64,000 nt of DNA from Hymenobacter lapidiphilus (GCF_013377885.1 NZ_JABKAU010000008.1:62001-126000), one strand, 5' to 3'; positions 16,046-24,531 are shown, counted from the stretch's first letter. Numbers and translations are program-made. The notes: generated from the sequence alone by a model not told the origin.

Positions 16046-16798
16046 TTATTTCAAGTCGATGCTTGCACCAATGAGTTGGACGGGCCGCCAAGTCAGATAA
16101 GGTCCTCTATTGCGGAAATAGCGGCTGCTAGACTGGAGCTGCCCTTGTGGGGGGATGCTACCGTCTGGTTCGTAGTAAAAAATAGTGAGATAAGTTTTTC
16201 TGTCGTTTTCAAACGTCCGATAACCAGTCTCAACCGCCGTCTCCGCGAACAGATGCACTCTGCCCAGTCGATAGGATAAGCTCACAAACGGGCGAAGCAG
16301 CACGTTGCGGACAATATCAGTCTCGCGGCCTCTGTCCTGTTCAAAACCGATTCCGGTCAACTTGTCGCCCACGAACTTGCTCACGCGCTGGCTGGTAGCA
16401 GCCCCGAGTTCGGCCCCGTAGCCGAGTTGTACGCGCCGGCCCAGCGCCTTCTGCCATTCGTAGCCCACGTAGGCCTCGGCCCGCCAGAAGTATCTGGTCG
16501 AGCCCTTATCGAAGGTGGCAAAGTCGGTGGTGTCGCGGCGGCTGTACTGGCCCACCACGCGCACTCGCAATGCCTGGTTGGGCTTGGTCTGCCGCTTGTA
16601 GAGCAGTCCCAGCGGCAAGGAGCGGTTGTTTTTGAAAAAACCGTCGAGCACGGGGCTGGCCGTCAGGCCCAGCTGGTGCTTGTAAGTGGTGGCCGTATCG
16701 GGCGGGGCGGTTTGGGCCGTGGCGGCCAGGGGCAGGGCAGCAGCGGCCAGCAGCAGCGGCCAGCGCCTGGGGGCGCGGGGGCGAGGGGGTGCTTTCAT
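16046..16798 (-). CDS. Outer-membrane barrel-like hypothetical protein
   Basis: After a signal peptide (APRRWPLLLAAAALPLAATAQ) the 250-residue product shows regularly alternating strands such as HQLGLTASPVLDGFF, YFWRAEAYVGYEWQKAL, VQLGYGAELGAATS, LLRPFVSLSYRLGRVHLFAE and VQLIGASIDLK. This suggests an outer-membrane barrel or related lipid-facing protein. The C-terminus ends in lysine rather than an aromatic residue, which weakens the barrel call. The ATG at 16798 starts the signal peptide; the longer frame to 16906 adds a Pro/Arg-rich stretch. The gene begins 28 bases after the T9SS cargo gene end and may be transcribed before it in one unit. Confidence 0.72.
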   Translation of the reverse strand: MKAPPRPRAPRRWPLLLAAAALPLAATAQTAPPDTATTYKHQLGLTASPVLDGFFKNNRSLPLGLLYKRQTKPNQALRVRVVGQYSRRDTTDFATFDKGSTRYFWRAEAYVGYEWQKALGRRVQLGYGAELGAATSQRVSKFVGDKLTGIGFEQDRGRETDIVRNVLLRPFVSLSYRLGRVHLFAETAVETGYRTFENDRKTYLTIFYYEPDGSIPPQGQLQSSSRYFRNRGPYLTWRPVQLIGASIDLK

Positions 16799-17155
16799 AG
16801 CAGAAAAGGGAAAGGGAAGGGAAGAAAAACCGGGCCGCCAGCGGGGCGGCGCGGGCAAGGGGCAAGCGCAGGCAATGGCGGCCCGGCCTAACAGGCGGGC
16901 AGGCACAAGGGCAGTGCGGGTTTGGGTTGTAAGAGCGCCGCCCGGCGCGGGAAAGGATAGGGTGCGGGCGGCGGTAGGTAGCGCGGGAATGAGGCCCGAT
17001 AATCAGGATGGCGCTATATTACCAGGGTTCTTGGAGAAAGCCAACTGTCTGCCTATCCCCCCCCCCCCCTAATAATTTGTAACGGCTTTATTATCAGCGG
17101 ACTTATTTGGGGGCTAATTGTTCTATTGCCTTACTCACTACTCACCACCTTCCCG
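16799..17155. other. Intergenic region without a gene
   Basis: No credible coding frame is seen. The stretch contains a run of 13 C at 17057-17069, then a short AT-rich patch (AATAATTTGTAACGGCTTTATT), and it is the only sequence available for the promoter of the gene starting at 16798. Confidence 0.6.
17057..17069. repeat. Homopolymer run of 13 C
   Basis: Thirteen consecutive C bases. It lies 259 bases upstream of the barrel-like gene start (16798) and 87 bases after the end of the BamA-like gene. Confidence 0.9.
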
Positions 17156-19066
17156 CTACTGAAACCGCGTGACGCCGGGCTGGCCGAAGCTGAAGTCGGA
17201 GAAGTCGTAGTAGGAGCGCGAGTTTTCGAAGATGCGGATGCCGTTGGGCGCATCGAGGCCGCGGGGGTAGAAGCCCAGCGTGAGCTGAATGGTGCGGATG
17301 GCGGTGTACTCGTTGCGGAAGCGCAGGCCCATGCCAATGCCGGTGTAGGGCTTCTCGAAGAAGGGCAGCAGCCGGTCGGGCTTTGTAGCGTTCAGCCAAG
17401 CTACATCGGCGAAGCCCACCACCGCCATCCGGAAGCCCAGAAACGAGACGGGCGTGTACATAGTGGCCTCGTAGTTGAGCGTAACGCGGCTGGTGCCGAT
17501 GAGCGGGCCGGTGGGCCGGAACCCGCGCAGGCCCCGCTCGCCATCAATGGTGAGGTACTCGTTGGCGAAGCGGTGCAGCCCCAGCGCCGAGCGCTGCCAC
17601 AGGAAGTGCCGCCACTGGAAGTTGCCGGTGCTATAGAGCCGGGTGAAGTACAGGATTTCGCCGCTCAGCAGGCCCTGCTGCCAGTCGTTGCTGCGGCCCC
17701 GCACAAAGCCGCCAAACTCCCCGCTCAGGTACAGGTAGCCCCGCTGCGGCCGGTAAGTAGCCGTCGAGAGCCGCACACCATAATAGCGGCGGTTGCCGGC
17801 CGGGTTGAACTCGTAGCCGGCCGTGAAGCTCACCAGTGAGCCGGTCGGAATGTCCTCGGTGCGGCCAAAGCCGAACAGGTACTTATCCTTGTAGTAGCGC
17901 CGGATGCTGTAGCCGACCGTGCCCAGCATCAGATTGGCACTCTGCAGAAAATCGAAGGGCTTCTCCTGGTACGAGGTCCGCACCACGCGGGCCGCTGCAA
18001 TGATGCGGCCGGGGCTTTCGTAGCCTAAATCGTAGCTGCGGGGCTGGAAAGCGCGGCCCACCCAGGCGTCCTGGGTGTTATAGCGCAGCGCCTGAAACTG
18101 GAAAGGCTTCTCGGCCGAGCCGTCGCCGGCGGTGGTGTAGAGCCAGTCGAAGAAGCTGTAGCTGATGGCCCCGGCGTAGCGGGTGTTGATGGAGTAGAAG
18201 TCGCGCGAGATGCCAATGCTGCCTTCGCGGCGGCGGGTTTCGTCGCGGTAGGTGGCCCCGGCGTATATGAAATTGCGGAACGGTATGCGGTAGCTGCCCT
18301 CGTAGGCCCACGATTGGGCGCGGGGGCCGGTATCGGTGCGGCCGTAGGCGTAGCGGTTTTTAAACTGGTGGCCCATGCCCAGAAAGTTCACGTCGCGCAG
18401 TCCGGCCACGCCCGAACCCACGTCGCGCAGCTGAAACGAGCCATTCAGGCTGAACAGGTCCTTGGTAATCACCACCACATCCACGCTGTCGTCGGTAGCA
18501 GTGCGCTCGTCCACATACACGCGGGCGTCCAGAATCTCGTCGGTCTGGCGCAGTAAGCGTTCCGATTCGGCCAGGGCCTGGGGCTCCAGTTCGCGGCCTT
18601 CGCGCAGCAGCAGCACCTGCCGCACCCGCGAGGGCCGGGTTTTCATATGAAACGTATTGCCGGTTTTCTCCAGAATGTTGCGCGGCACCCGCAACGAGTC
18701 GGAGATGCTGTAGCCAAAGGCATCGAGGGAGGTGATGCGGATGCGGCGCACGATTTTGTAGTTGTGCTGCTCGAACTGCCGGTCGAGCAGGGCCGCATCG
18801 AGGCCGGCCTGGTCTTCGCGCCGTTCGCGGAACGAAAAAACGGCCGCCGCTGCCCGCCCCAGAATGGTTTTGCGCCGGGTGTAGTTTCTGAGCCCGTTGA
18901 GCATGCGCTCCTGATCGAAGCGGCGGCGCAGCGAGTCGGGTCGGATGCGACCGGCCGGCCGGGTGCTGTCGGGCGGCAACGGCGGAGCCGTCTGGGCAGC
19001 GGCCGGCGCAAGGCCGGCCCCCAGCCAGAGCAGCAAAACCAGCAGCCGTAGCACGCACTTTATCAT
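17156..19066 (-). CDS. BamA/TamA-like outer-membrane protein
   Basis: The 636-residue protein has a signal peptide (VLRLLVLLLWLGAGLAPAAA), a periplasmic part with POTRA-like alternation (IVRRIRITSLDAFG, RQVLLLREGRELEPQALAES, DARVYVDERTATDDSVDVVV) and a C-terminal barrel of about 16 strands. The barrel ends GLRFRNEYTAIRTIQLTLGF and a final strand finishing in ...GVTRFQ. Relatives insert or translocate proteins or lipids at the outer membrane, but this branch is shorter than BamA itself and uncharacterised. The start at 19066 is chosen over 19087 because it begins the signal peptide directly. Confidence 0.83.
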   Translation of the reverse strand: MIKCVLRLLVLLLWLGAGLAPAAAQTAPPLPPDSTRPAGRIRPDSLRRRFDQERMLNGLRNYTRRKTILGRAAAAVFSFRERREDQAGLDAALLDRQFEQHNYKIVRRIRITSLDAFGYSISDSLRVPRNILEKTGNTFHMKTRPSRVRQVLLLREGRELEPQALAESERLLRQTDEILDARVYVDERTATDDSVDVVVITKDLFSLNGSFQLRDVGSGVAGLRDVNFLGMGHQFKNRYAYGRTDTGPRAQSWAYEGSYRIPFRNFIYAGATYRDETRRREGSIGISRDFYSINTRYAGAISYSFFDWLYTTAGDGSAEKPFQFQALRYNTQDAWVGRAFQPRSYDLGYESPGRIIAAARVVRTSYQEKPFDFLQSANLMLGTVGYSIRRYYKDKYLFGFGRTEDIPTGSLVSFTAGYEFNPAGNRRYYGVRLSTATYRPQRGYLYLSGEFGGFVRGRSNDWQQGLLSGEILYFTRLYSTGNFQWRHFLWQRSALGLHRFANEYLTIDGERGLRGFRPTGPLIGTSRVTLNYEATMYTPVSFLGFRMAVVGFADVAWLNATKPDRLLPFFEKPYTGIGMGLRFRNEYTAIRTIQLTLGFYPRGLDAPNGIRIFENSRSYYDFSDFSFGQPGVTRFQ

Positions 19067-19144
19067 CCGGACACAGGAAAGAAACAAGGTACGACACCCG
19101 CCCGGGTTTGGGGCATTCCGAGGCTGACGCCAGGTAACGACAGA

Positions 19145-19362
19145 ACGTTGTAGGGGCGGGGCTTGTCAGTGAACAGAATCGTGGAGATGAGAAGCAGGAA
19201 CGACGTAGGGGCGGGGCTTGTCCCCGCCCGCCGGTGAACGGTACCACCAAAACGGGAAATAGGAACGACGTAGGGGCGGGGTTTGTCCCCGCCCGCCGGT
19301 GAACATAATCGTGGGAACTGCGCTAACGGCGGGCGGGGACAAGCCCCGCCCCTACAACGTTG
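19145..19362. repeat. Composite GC-rich element, family B copy 3
   Basis: Three forward units and one reverse unit of the TAGGGGCGGGGCTTGTCCCC repeat lie here; the first forward unit is cut short after GGGGCTTGT. Outer arms ACGTTGTAGGGG / CCCCTACAACGT close the element. Confidence 0.85.
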
Positions 19363-19458
19363 AAGTGGCGCGAACGTGCCCCTCTGGAAAACCTATAAAA
19401 CAACCCGGCTTTACTGTTGAAATTCGGAACGATTCCAACGTGATTAGTCTTATAAAGC

Positions 19459-19489
19459 TTGCGTGTGTGCGCGATAGAAACTATTTTTA
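19459..19489 (+). promoter_or_regulatory. Promoter candidate for the radical SAM gene
   Basis: A TTG at 19459-19461 and TATTTTTA at 19482-19489 are 20 bases apart, close to the TTTG / TAnnTTTG arrangement of Bacteroidota promoters. The ATG follows 17 bases later. Confidence 0.5.
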
Positions 19490-19506
19490 AGCCATAAATC
19501 GGTCTT

Positions 19507-20775
19507 ATGAACGAAGAGCGCATTCAGGAGAAGCTAAGTATATTGGCAGACGCCGCCAAGTACGACGTGTCGTGCAGCAGCAGCGGCGGCAAGCGTAAGA
19601 ACACCGACAAGGGCTTGGGCAACGCCGAGGGCATGGGTATCTGCCACAGCTACACCGAGGACGGCCGCTGCGTGAGCCTGCTTAAGATTCTGCTGACCAA
19701 CCACTGCATTTTCGACTGCGCCTATTGCGTGTCGCGCAAGAGCAACAACGTGAAGCGGGCCGCCTTTACCGTAGACGAGGTAGTGGACCTGACCATGAAC
19801 TTCTACCGCCGCAACTACATCGAGGGCCTGTTTCTGAGCAGCGGCATCTTCTCCTCGCCCGACTACACCATGGAGCGGCTGGTGCGCATCATTAAAAAGC
19901 TGCGCACCGAGCATCGTTTCAACGGCTACATCCACGTCAAGGCCATTCCGGGTGCTTCGGAGGAGCTGATTCAGGAAGCCGGGATGTATGCCGACCGGCT
20001 AAGCGTGAACATCGAGCTGCCCTCGGAAATGGCGCTCCAGAACCTGGCACCCGAGAAAAACTACGAGGAGATTCTGACGCCTATGGCCCAGATTCGGGAC
20101 GGCATCACGCGGACGAAAGAGGAGAAGGCGCTGTTCAAGAAGGTGCCTCAGTTCGCCACGGCCGGCCAAAGTACCCAGTTGATTGTGGGCGCCTCGGCCG
20201 AAAACGACCTGCAGATCATCAACCTCAGCGACTCGCTTTACAAGGGCTACGGCCTGAAGCGGGTGTACTACTCGGGCTACATCCCCATCACCGACGACGC
20301 CCGCCTGCCGCAGGTGACGCAGCCGCCCCTCATCCGCGAGCACCGCCTCTACCAGAGTGATTGGCTGATGCGCTTCTACGGCTTCCAGGCCGACGAAATT
20401 CTGGACCCCACTCACCCCTTCCTCGACCTCGAAGTGGACCCCAAACTGGCCTGGGCTCTGCGCAACCGCCACGTATTCCCGGTGGATGTGAATACGGCCG
20501 ACTTTGAGATGATTCTGCGGATTCCGGGTGTGGGGGCGCGTTCGGCCAAGCGTATTGTGGCGGCCCGCCGCTTTACGCCGCTGGGCCTCGACCACCTGCA
20601 CAAGTTCGGGGTGGTGCTCAAGCGGGCCAAGTTCTTCCTCACCTGCCGCGGCAAGGCGCTGGAAAAGCGCGACTACGATGAGCAGACCATCCGCCGCCAA
20701 ATCCTGTTCGGGGCTGGCTCCGTCCGCTCCGCCCTCGTCACCCAGCAGCTCGATTTATTCGCCCAAGCCTCCTAA
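19507..20775 (+). CDS. Putative DNA modification/repair radical SAM protein (TIGR03916)
   Basis: This 422-residue enzyme has the radical SAM cluster motif CxxxCxxC at C67, C71 and C74 (NHCIFDCAYC), preceded by a conserved cysteine-containing N-terminus (YDVSCSSSGGKR, GMGICHSYTEDGRC). The barrel follows (FLSSGIFSSPDYTMERLV, YIHVKAIPGASEELI, LSVNIELPSE). A helix-hairpin-helix DNA-binding motif is visible near the end (ILRIPGVGARSAKRIVAAR). The family is named for its constant partnership with a TIGR03915/DUF4130 protein or uracil-DNA-glycosylase-like protein, found here at 21321. The reaction is unknown; a DNA lesion or modified base as substrate is an inference from the HhH motif and the partner. 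Confidence 0.92.
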   Translation: MNEERIQEKLSILADAAKYDVSCSSSGGKRKNTDKGLGNAEGMGICHSYTEDGRCVSLLKILLTNHCIFDCAYCVSRKSNNVKRAAFTVDEVVDLTMNFYRRNYIEGLFLSSGIFSSPDYTMERLVRIIKKLRTEHRFNGYIHVKAIPGASEELIQEAGMYADRLSVNIELPSEMALQNLAPEKNYEEILTPMAQIRDGITRTKEEKALFKKVPQFATAGQSTQLIVGASAENDLQIINLSDSLYKGYGLKRVYYSGYIPITDDARLPQVTQPPLIREHRLYQSDWLMRFYGFQADEILDPTHPFLDLEVDPKLAWALRNRHVFPVDVNTADFEMILRIPGVGARSAKRIVAARRFTPLGLDHLHKFGVVLKRAKFFLTCRGKALEKRDYDEQTIRRQILFGAGSVRSALVTQQLDLFAQAS

Positions 20776-20778
20776 ATG

Positions 20779-20869
20779 AGTTGTCAGTTGATAGTTGCCA
20801 GTTGTCAGGCCGTTCTTTTAGAACTACTTGAAGAACGGCCTGACAACTGGCAACTATCAACTGACAACT
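20779..20869. repeat. Perfect 39-bp palindrome after the radical SAM gene
   Basis: Positions 20779-20817 are the exact reverse complement of 20831-20869, with a 13-base loop. Each arm itself contains direct repeats of AGTTGTCAG / AGTTGCCAG. It starts three bases after the radical SAM stop codon. Confidence 0.9.
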
Positions 20870-20872
20870 GAT

Positions 20873-21067
20873 ATGACTGTTTCGCACCGCACCGCCGCTA
20901 CTACCGAAGCTTCTGCTGTTGCTTCGCCGCATACCTCCCTGCCGCTGAAAGTGGCCCGCGTGGCCTGCTGCTGTAAGCTTTCCGACCTGCTGCCAATTGT
21001 ACTGCGCATGCATCAGGAGGCCGCCCGTAACAACGGCAAGTTCCGGCAGCCACGGCGGGCGGCGTAG
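20873..21067 (+). CDS. Small ORF with a CCC motif, 64 residues
   Basis: An ATG at 20873 opens a frame for MTVSHRTAATTEASAVASPH, then LPLKVARVACCCKLSDLLP and a helical basic end. Three consecutive cysteines stand in an otherwise Ala-rich peptide, and there is no signal peptide. The frame begins directly after the palindrome, lies between two genes that belong together and has normal local codon use, so it may be real, but no family is recognised and the evidence is limited. The rest of the gap to 21320 is a family B element and a short GC-rich stretch. Confidence 0.4.
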   Translation: MTVSHRTAATTEASAVASPHTSLPLKVARVACCCKLSDLLPIVLRMHQEAARNNGKFRQPRRAA

Positions 21068-21158
21068 CAGCGCCCGCAATCCGGCCTCCAGGGCTGAAGC
21101 CCTGGGCTACGTAGCGAAACTGCCACTTCGGGTTTTATTGTCTCTGTCAACTGAAGCT

Positions 21159-21297
21159 GCGGAGGGCGGTGTAGGGGCGGGGCTTAGCTGCGCTGTCCTG
21201 CGGTTGTCCCCGCCCGTCACTGAACGATTCGGTGACGGGCCGTTACAGAAACCAAACGGCGGGCGGGGGCAAGCCCCGCCCCTACACCGCCCTCCGC
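21159..21297. repeat. Composite GC-rich element, family B copy 4
   Basis: One forward and one reverse unit are framed by a different outer arm, GCGGAGGGCGGTGTA, and its reverse complement. The forward unit has an insertion (GCTGCGCTGTCCTGCG) in the middle. The element ends 23 bases before the TIGR03915 gene. Confidence 0.85.
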
Positions 21298-21320
21298 AAA
21301 CTGAGTTATCGCTGCTGCCT

Positions 21321-22268
21321 ATGTCCCGTTCCTTTCTCCCGCGCCGCTCGGCCTCCGAAGCAGTGGCCGCCGCCGCTACCCGCCGCCGGGCCGCGCCCGA
21401 GCTGGTCAATCCGCCCCTCGATTACGCCTACGACGGCTCGTTTGAGGGGCTGTTGTCGGTGCTTTTTCAGGTGTACGACCGCAAGGCCGCGCCCAACAGC
21501 ATCCAGCCGCTGGGGGCGGTGCAGGGCGGCTTGTTTGCCCAGCCCGTGGAGGTAGACACGGATGAGGCCGCCGCCGCCCGCGTTTGGGATGGGTTGCTGC
21601 GCTACATGGACAAAGATGCCCGCACACGGCTGTTTCATGTGTTTCTGAGTGAGGACGCCAACCGGGAACTACTGGTTTTCCGCTACGCCGACACCGCCAT
21701 GCGCGCCGGCCGCGACATTGCCGAGAACTACTCCGACGACAATGTGCGCCGGGTGCAGCGGCTGGCCCAGCAGATGTACCGCGAGAAGCACCGCATGGAA
21801 GCCTTCGTGCGCTTCGAGAAGACGAGCGACGGGTTATTCCACGCCACCATTGAGCCCGATTTCGATGTGCTCCCGCTCATCGCGCCCCACTTCACCAAGC
21901 GCTACGCCGACCAGCGCTGGCTGATTTTCGACCGCCGCCGCTCCTACGGCCTCTACTACGACCTGCACCGCACCGATATCGTGCAGTTCGATGCCGATAC
22001 CGCGCCCCAGCGCCGGGCGGCCGTTTCGGCCACTGTGCTCGACGAGCGGGAGCCGCTGTTTCAGGTGCTCTGGCAGGCGTATTTCGACCACGTGAACATT
22101 CCGGAGCGCAAAAACATGAAGCTGCACCGCCGCCACATGCCGCTGCGCTACTGGAAGTACCTGAGCGAAAAGCAGCCCCGCGCGCGGCCTTTCCAGCCCA
22201 TCAACAACAAGCGCCCCGTGCAACCCGGCGGCCCGGCCCTGGGCGCAGGTGGGCAGGCGCAAGGGTAG
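21321..22268 (+). CDS. TIGR03915 family putative DNA repair protein (DUF4130)
   Basis: This 315-residue protein carries the DUF4130 signature: DYAYDGSFEGLLSVLFQVYD at residues 35-54, later YSDDNVRRVQRLAQQMYREK, MEAFVRFEKTSDGLFHATIE, PHFTKRYADQRWLIFDRRR and YGLYYDLHRTDIVQFD. In this family the domain is sometimes fused to an UdgX-like uracil-DNA glycosylase, and it is nearly always next to the TIGR03916 radical SAM gene, as here. The C-terminus (ERKNMKLHRRHMPLRYWKYL) is basic and may touch nucleic acid. The ATG at 21321 follows a family B element; the much longer frame to 20997 is translated repeat and is rejected. Confidence 0.88.
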   Translation: MSRSFLPRRSASEAVAAAATRRRAAPELVNPPLDYAYDGSFEGLLSVLFQVYDRKAAPNSIQPLGAVQGGLFAQPVEVDTDEAAAARVWDGLLRYMDKDARTRLFHVFLSEDANRELLVFRYADTAMRAGRDIAENYSDDNVRRVQRLAQQMYREKHRMEAFVRFEKTSDGLFHATIEPDFDVLPLIAPHFTKRYADQRWLIFDRRRSYGLYYDLHRTDIVQFDADTAPQRRAAVSATVLDEREPLFQVLWQAYFDHVNIPERKNMKLHRRHMPLRYWKYLSEKQPRARPFQPINNKRPVQPGGPALGAGGQAQG

Positions 22269-22312
22269 GAGGGAAACGGGAAAGCCGTAATTTGCGGGGC
22301 AACTACACTAGC

Positions 22313-22398
22313 TGTCATCCTGAGCGCAGCGAAGGACCTGGTAAGAAGGTAACTGATACTGCCTTCTTACCAGGTCCTTCGCTGCGCTCAGGATGACA
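22313..22398. repeat. Palindrome family A copy 3, perfect 37-bp stem
   Basis: Positions 22313-22349 are the exact reverse complement of 22362-22398 with a 12-base loop. The outer signature is TGTCATCCTGAGCGCAGCG and the inner part is GACCTGGTAAGAAGG. It lies directly before the dTDP-4-dehydrorhamnose reductase gene, ending 12 bases before its ATG. Confidence 0.9.
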
Positions 22399-22410
22399 AA
22401 TTCTCTCCTT

Positions 22411-23268
22411 ATGAACAAAACCCTCGTTTTCGGTGGCTCCGGCCAGTTGGGCCAGTGCTTGAAATCTGTTGCTCAGGCGCGCAGCTTTACCAGCATCGTA
22501 TTTCTGGCCGAAGAGCAGGCGAATATCCTCAACCAGGAGACGCTGCGGGCCACCTTCGAGCAGCACCGCCCGGCCTACATTATCAACTGCGCCGCCTACA
22601 CGGCCGTCGATAAGGCCGAGGACGAAGTAGATTTGGCCCGGAAAGTAAACCGCGACGGTGCCGAAAACCTGGCCCGCCTCTGTGGCGAGTTCGGCACCAC
22701 CATGCTGCATATTTCCACCGATTTCGTGTTTGCCGGCACCGGCAACGAGCCGCTGCTGGAAACCGACGAAACCGCGCCCATTAGCGTGTATGGCCTCACC
22801 AAGCTCGAAGGCGAGCAGGTAATTCCGCAGCATACCGCGCAGTATTTCATCCTGCGCACCAGCTGGCTCTACTCCGAGTACGCCGGCAACTTCGTGAAAA
22901 CCATGCTGCGCTTCGGGAAGGAGCGCGACGAGATGCGTGTCATCTGGGACCAGCTGGGTACGCCCACGTACGCCATTGACCTAGCCGGCGCGCTGCTGTA
23001 CATCATCGAAACGGGCAGCAAAGCCTATGGCCTCTATCACTATAGCAACGAGGGCGTCACGTCGTGGTACGATTTCGCGGTGGCCATTTTCGAGCTGGGC
23101 GGCCTGCCCACCCGCACCGTGCCCATCCGCACCGCCGAGTATCCCACCAAAGCCACCCGCCCCGCCTTCTCGGTGATGGACAAGACCAAAGTCAAAACCG
23201 CGCTGAACCTAGCCATTCCACATTGGCGCGCGAGCCTAGTAACGTGCATGGGGCGGTTGGGGGAATAG
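22411..23268 (+). CDS. rfbD: dTDP-4-dehydrorhamnose reductase
   Basis: RfbD reduces dTDP-4-dehydro-L-rhamnose to dTDP-L-rhamnose, the last step of rhamnose donor synthesis for surface polysaccharides. The 285-residue protein has the NADP loop VFGGSGQLGQ, the strand NCAAYTAVDKAEDE, the SDR serine region STDFVFAG, YGLTKLEGE holding the Tyr and Lys, and LRTSWLYSEYAGNFVKTML. The other rhamnose genes are not in the window, so this is an isolated copy. ATG at 22411 is chosen because upstream codons lie in the palindrome. Its stop is three bases from the end of the convergent MFS gene. Confidence 0.92.
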   Translation: MNKTLVFGGSGQLGQCLKSVAQARSFTSIVFLAEEQANILNQETLRATFEQHRPAYIINCAAYTAVDKAEDEVDLARKVNRDGAENLARLCGEFGTTMLHISTDFVFAGTGNEPLLETDETAPISVYGLTKLEGEQVIPQHTAQYFILRTSWLYSEYAGNFVKTMLRFGKERDEMRVIWDQLGTPTYAIDLAGALLYIIETGSKAYGLYHYSNEGVTSWYDFAVAIFELGGLPTRTVPIRTAEYPTKATRPAFSVMDKTKVKTALNLAIPHWRASLVTCMGRLGE

Positions 23269-23271
23269 CAT

Positions 23272-24495
23272 CTACACGCCCGCTTCCCGCCCATAAAACC
23301 GGTTAGCCGCATAGGCCAGCGCCACTAGCCCGAAGCCTACGGCGCACACGCCGGGCCACTGGTAATGGTGCCAGGCTAGGCCGCCGAGCAGGGAGCCCGA
23401 GGCGGCCCCGATAAAGCAGGCCGTCATGTACACGGTGTTCAGGCGGCTGCGGGCCTCGGGGCGCAGGCTGAATACGCGGGTCTGGTTGGCAATGTGGGCC
23501 ATTTGCTGGCCTACATCGAGGATAACTACGCCCGCAATAAGGCCCAGCAGGTAGTAGCCGCCGAAGCCCATCAGCAGGTAGCCGCTCAGAAACAGCGCCA
23601 GCCCGATGCGCAACGCAAAGCCCGGCCCTTTCTGGTCGGCCGACTTGCCGGCGTAGGAGGCGGCAAAGGCCCCGGTAGCCCCGATGAGACCGAACAGCCC
23701 GGCCACGTCGGCCCCGTAGCCGTAGGCGTCGCTTTCCAAAAAGAACACCAGTGTGGTCCAGAAGGCACTGAAGCCGCCGAACAGGCAGGCCCCAACGAGG
23801 GCCGAGCGGCGCAGCACTGGTAGGTCGCGGGCCAGCGTGCCCAATGAGCGAAGCAGGCTGGCGTAGCTGCCTGCGTAGTAGGGCTGGTTGCGGGGTAGCA
23901 TGCGGGCCAATACCGCTACCAGCACCAGCATCAGGCCGGTGCCCACCCAAAACATGGTGCGCCAGCCAAAGTGCAGCCCCACGTAGCCGCTAATGGTGCG
24001 CGAAACCAGAATGCCAATCAGCAGCCCGCTCATCACCTTGCCCACCACCCGGCCCCGCTGCTCATCGGAAGCCAGCGAGGCGGCCATGGGCACCAGCAGC
24101 TGCGGTACGGCCGAAAAAAAGCCCAGCAGCAGCGAAGCCCCCACCAGTACTCCGAACGTGGGCGCGTAGGCGGCCACGGCCAGGCAGCCGGCCGCCAACA
24201 CTATCAGGCCCATAATCAGGCGCTTCCGTTCCCACTTGTCGCCCAGCGGCACCAGCAGCAGCAGGCCCAACGTGTAGCCTACCTGCGTAACGGTGGCTAT
24301 CCAGCTTACGCGGCTCTCCGTCAGGCCAAAAGTGCGGCCGATTTCGGCCAGCAGCGGCTGGTTGTAGTAAAGGTTGGCCACTACCAGCCCGCAGGTAATA
24401 GCCATCAGCCAGACCTGCGAGGGGGCCAGCGGGGCAGTAGCCGGCGCGGTAGAGGTGGGTTGAACGGGGGCCGGGGCGGTCAGAGATTCACTCAT
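23272..24495 (-). CDS. MFS transporter, drug-proton antiporter type
   Basis: The 407-residue protein has about twelve hydrophobic segments and the MFS pattern: VWLMAITCGLVVANLYYNQP, the loop 2-3 motif GDKWERKRLI between segments 2 and 3, and a second-half duplicate. The N-terminal tail is Pro/Thr/Ala rich and cytoplasmic. The sequence resembles small-molecule exporters of the Bcr/arabinose-efflux group; the substrate is not predictable. The start at 24495 follows a TATCTTTG box. It is divergent from no gene; the AraC gene upstream is transcribed in the same direction after 94 bases. Confidence 0.88.
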   Translation of the reverse strand: MSESLTAPAPVQPTSTAPATAPLAPSQVWLMAITCGLVVANLYYNQPLLAEIGRTFGLTESRVSWIATVTQVGYTLGLLLLVPLGDKWERKRLIMGLIVLAAGCLAVAAYAPTFGVLVGASLLLGFFSAVPQLLVPMAASLASDEQRGRVVGKVMSGLLIGILVSRTISGYVGLHFGWRTMFWVGTGLMLVLVAVLARMLPRNQPYYAGSYASLLRSLGTLARDLPVLRRSALVGACLFGGFSAFWTTLVFFLESDAYGYGADVAGLFGLIGATGAFAASYAGKSADQKGPGFALRIGLALFLSGYLLMGFGGYYLLGLIAGVVILDVGQQMAHIANQTRVFSLRPEARSRLNTVYMTACFIGAASGSLLGGLAWHHYQWPGVCAVGFGLVALAYAANRFYGREAGV

Positions 24496-24531
24496 GTAAT
24501 ACGATAAGCTACCCCGGGTGGGGCAGACCAG

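Larger units (their letters stand above)
19067..19506. other. Intergenic region holding repeats and a promoter
   Basis: The 440 bases contain a family B composite element and, next to the radical SAM gene, an AT-rich stretch with a promoter-like pair of boxes. No gene is supported. Confidence 0.6.

Noticed and set aside
20997-21320. Upstream extension of the TIGR03915 protein
   Set aside because: It crosses a family B element and gives no conserved sequence; the ATG at 21321 begins the real protein.
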